Shown one piece after another: positions 4,571-5,970 of a stretch of DNA of 5,970 nucleotides. Position 1 is the first letter of the stretch. Each line of letters starts with the position of its first letter. Below the pieces are notes generated by a model. The model was not told the DNA's origin. It worked only from the letters and a program-made list of their open reading frames with translations, and searched no databases. Source of the stretch: Pseudodesulfovibrio sp. (GTDB taxonomy: Bacteria; Desulfobacterota; Desulfovibrionia; Desulfovibrionales; Desulfovibrionaceae); NCBI GenBank assembly GCA_022712815.1, contig JAFLJW010000096.1, positions 1-5,970 on the forward strand, in the 5' to 3' direction. The translations under genes were made by a program, and so were the position numbers.

Positions 4571-5970
4571 ATGAAGAAATTTAGAGATTTGGGTATGAAT
4601 AGCAAGGTTGTCAGTCTTTTTCTTGTTACGATCATGCTGTTTTTGTTGGGACTTCTTGGGTACTTCATTCCGGTTGTCGGTGATTCTCTCATACAGGAGA
4701 AACGCACGACTACCAAAAGTGTTGTCGAAGTCGCTTATGGTGTGCTCGACTACTGGGCCGATCAGGCGGCTTCCGGAGCGATCAGTGAAGAGGAAGCCAA
4801 AAAGAGAGTCGTGGCCGAGATTCGTGTTTTCCGCCATCAGGGTGGCGAGTATTTTTGGATCAATGACATGAAGCAGGTCATAATACTGCACGCGGCCTCT
4901 CCCGAACTTGAGGGCAAGGATTTTTCCGACACCAAGGATAGCAATGGTGTGTATCTTTTCCGTGAGTTCGTATCCGTCTGTAAAAAGTATGGACAGGGAT
5001 TTGTCAGTTACCATTGGCCCAGGGCCGGGTCCGAACAGCCGGTTCCCAAGATATCCTTTGTCAAACTCTACAAGCCCTGGGGCTGGGTTCTTGGCAGTGG
5101 CATCTATGTTGATGATGTCGATGCCCAACTGTCTTCCCTGCGCTGGCAGATACTTATTCCCACGATCATCGCCATGGGCCTTATCATTGCCATCGTTATT
5201 TTCGTGATCAGAGGTATTGTCCTGCCGCTTCAGGAGGCGGTGGAAGTTTCCAACCGCATGGCAAAGGGCGACCTGAGCAAGGATATCAGTATCCGCAGCA
5301 AGGATGAGGTGGGCCAACTCTGTCGGGCCATGGCGAACATGCTTTCCGAGTTACGCCGGGTTGTGGGAGAAGTGCGGGCTGCCAGTGAGCAGGTGGCCGC
5401 AGGCAGTGAAGAACTGGCTGCATCGTCCATCGAGCTTTCGCAGGGCGCAACTGAGCAGGCTTCAAGTGTCGAGGAAGTCTCTGCCTCCATGGAAGAGATG
5501 ACTTCGAGCATCGGGCAAAATGCCGAGAATGCCCAGACCACCAATTCCATGACAAATCAGGCGGCCACGGATACCGAAAGCGGCGGCCAGGCCGTTGCCG
5601 AGACCGTGATTGCCATGAAGCAGATTGCGGACAAGATTCGTATCGTGGAAGAAATTGCCCGTCAGACCAATCTCCTGGCTCTTCACGCCGCCATTGAGGC
5701 TGCCCGTGCCGGTGAACATGGCAAGGGATTTGCGGTTGTTGCCGCTGACGTCCGCAAGTTGGCCGAGCGTAGCGGAACTGCTGCCTCCGAGATCAGCGAG
5801 TTGTCCATCTCCAGCGTCAAGGTGGCCGAAGAGGCTGGAGAGCTTTTGGGTAAGATTGTCCCGGACATCCAGAAGACCGCAGAACTGGTGCAGGAAATAT
5901 CCGCAGCCACCAACGAGCAGAATGAAGGCAGCGGCCAGGTGAACAAGGCCATTCAGGAAATGGACAAGGT
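4571..5970 (+). CDS. Methyl-accepting chemotaxis protein with sCache sensor (3' end beyond window)
   Basis: A transmembrane chemoreceptor; 466 residues lie inside the window and the frame is still open at the edge. Order: TM1 about 12-36; periplasmic single Cache domain 40-185, with the characteristic EYFWIND (93-99), SPELEGKD (110-117) and KPWGWVLGSGIYVDD (168-182); TM2 193-213; HAMP about 214-266 (P219, then DEVGQL 245-250); then the cytoplasmic signalling coiled coil. The tip signature is at 365-401 (QTNLLALHAAIEAARAGEHG, then GKGFAVVAADVRKLAERS). It would sense a small ligand, often an organic acid in this Cache family, and control CheA through CheW. SVEEVSASMEEM (299-310) looks like a methylation helix. 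Start ATG 4571 has GGGGG seven bases upstream; ATG 4595 (MNSKVV) is an alternative. Oddity: the tip has His372 where most receptors have Asn (LALN). The last part of the signalling domain and the C-terminus are not visible. Confidence 0.94.
   Translation, partial: MKKFRDLGMNSKVVSLFLVTIMLFLLGLLGYFIPVVGDSLIQEKRTTTKSVVEVAYGVLDYWADQAASGAISEEEAKKRVVAEIRVFRHQGGEYFWINDMKQVIILHAASPELEGKDFSDTKDSNGVYLFREFVSVCKKYGQGFVSYHWPRAGSEQPVPKISFVKLYKPWGWVLGSGIYVDDVDAQLSSLRWQILIPTIIAMGLIIAIVIFVIRGIVLPLQEAVEVSNRMAKGDLSKDISIRSKDEVGQLCRAMANMLSELRRVVGEVRAASEQVAAGSEELAASSIELSQGATEQASSVEEVSASMEEMTSSIGQNAENAQTTNSMTNQAATDTESGGQAVAETVIAMKQIADKIRIVEEIARQTNLLALHAAIEAARAGEHGKGFAVVAADVRKLAERSGTAASEISELSISSVKVAEEAGELLGKIVPDIQKTAELVQEISAATNEQNEGSGQVNKAIQEMDK

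Noticed and set aside
4400..5317. 305-codon minus-strand frame antisense to the chemoreceptor
   Set aside because: The plus strand encodes a textbook TM-Cache-TM-HAMP receptor over most of these bases; the antisense frame has no family features and starts with no ribosome-binding site.

Overview
The window looks like an ordinary stretch of chromosome from a Desulfovibrionales bacterium (Desulfovibrio/Pseudodesulfovibrio-like Desulfobacterota). The basis is protein style and context, not a database match: a stand-alone AICAR transformylase without the usual IMP cyclohydrolase half, an RNase II/R-type protein with a long non-standard N-terminus, a three-helix SemiSWEET, a Cache-domain chemoreceptor, and GC-rich palindromic words between genes of a kind I recall from Desulfovibrio genomes. 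I see no phage, insertion sequence, CRISPR array, tRNA or rRNA.

Layout. Positions 2-103 (+) are probably the last 33 codons of an unidentified gene entering from the left. From 104 to 453 there is no convincing gene. This stretch holds a strong Shine-Dalgarno in front of an eight-codon frame, a 25-bp perfect stem-loop with an A-tract/T-tract core (a bidirectional terminator), and a compact run of short palindromes. Positions 454-2508 (-) encode a 684-aa RNB-domain exoribonuclease. It diverges, across about 90 bp, from a 97-aa SemiSWEET-type transporter at 2600-2893 (+). A terminator separates that gene from the convergent AICAR transformylase gene at 2952-4226 (-). A 344-bp intergenic region follows, with a candidate purH promoter, three copies of an 11-base word (two direct, one inverted) and a separate 15-bp palindrome. 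From 4571 to the right edge (+) runs a methyl-accepting chemotaxis protein (TM, sCache, TM, HAMP, signalling domain), cut by the window before its C-terminus.

The genes do not form an obvious operon or pathway. Each is monocistronic or at a transcription-unit boundary: RNA turnover, small-solute transport, the penultimate step of purine synthesis, and chemosensing. I did not find a new biological system. The points most worth checking are the repeat cluster overlapping the predicted purH promoter, the palindromic array between the ribonuclease stop codon and its terminator, the single-domain purine enzyme, and a His for Asn change in the receptor's signalling tip.
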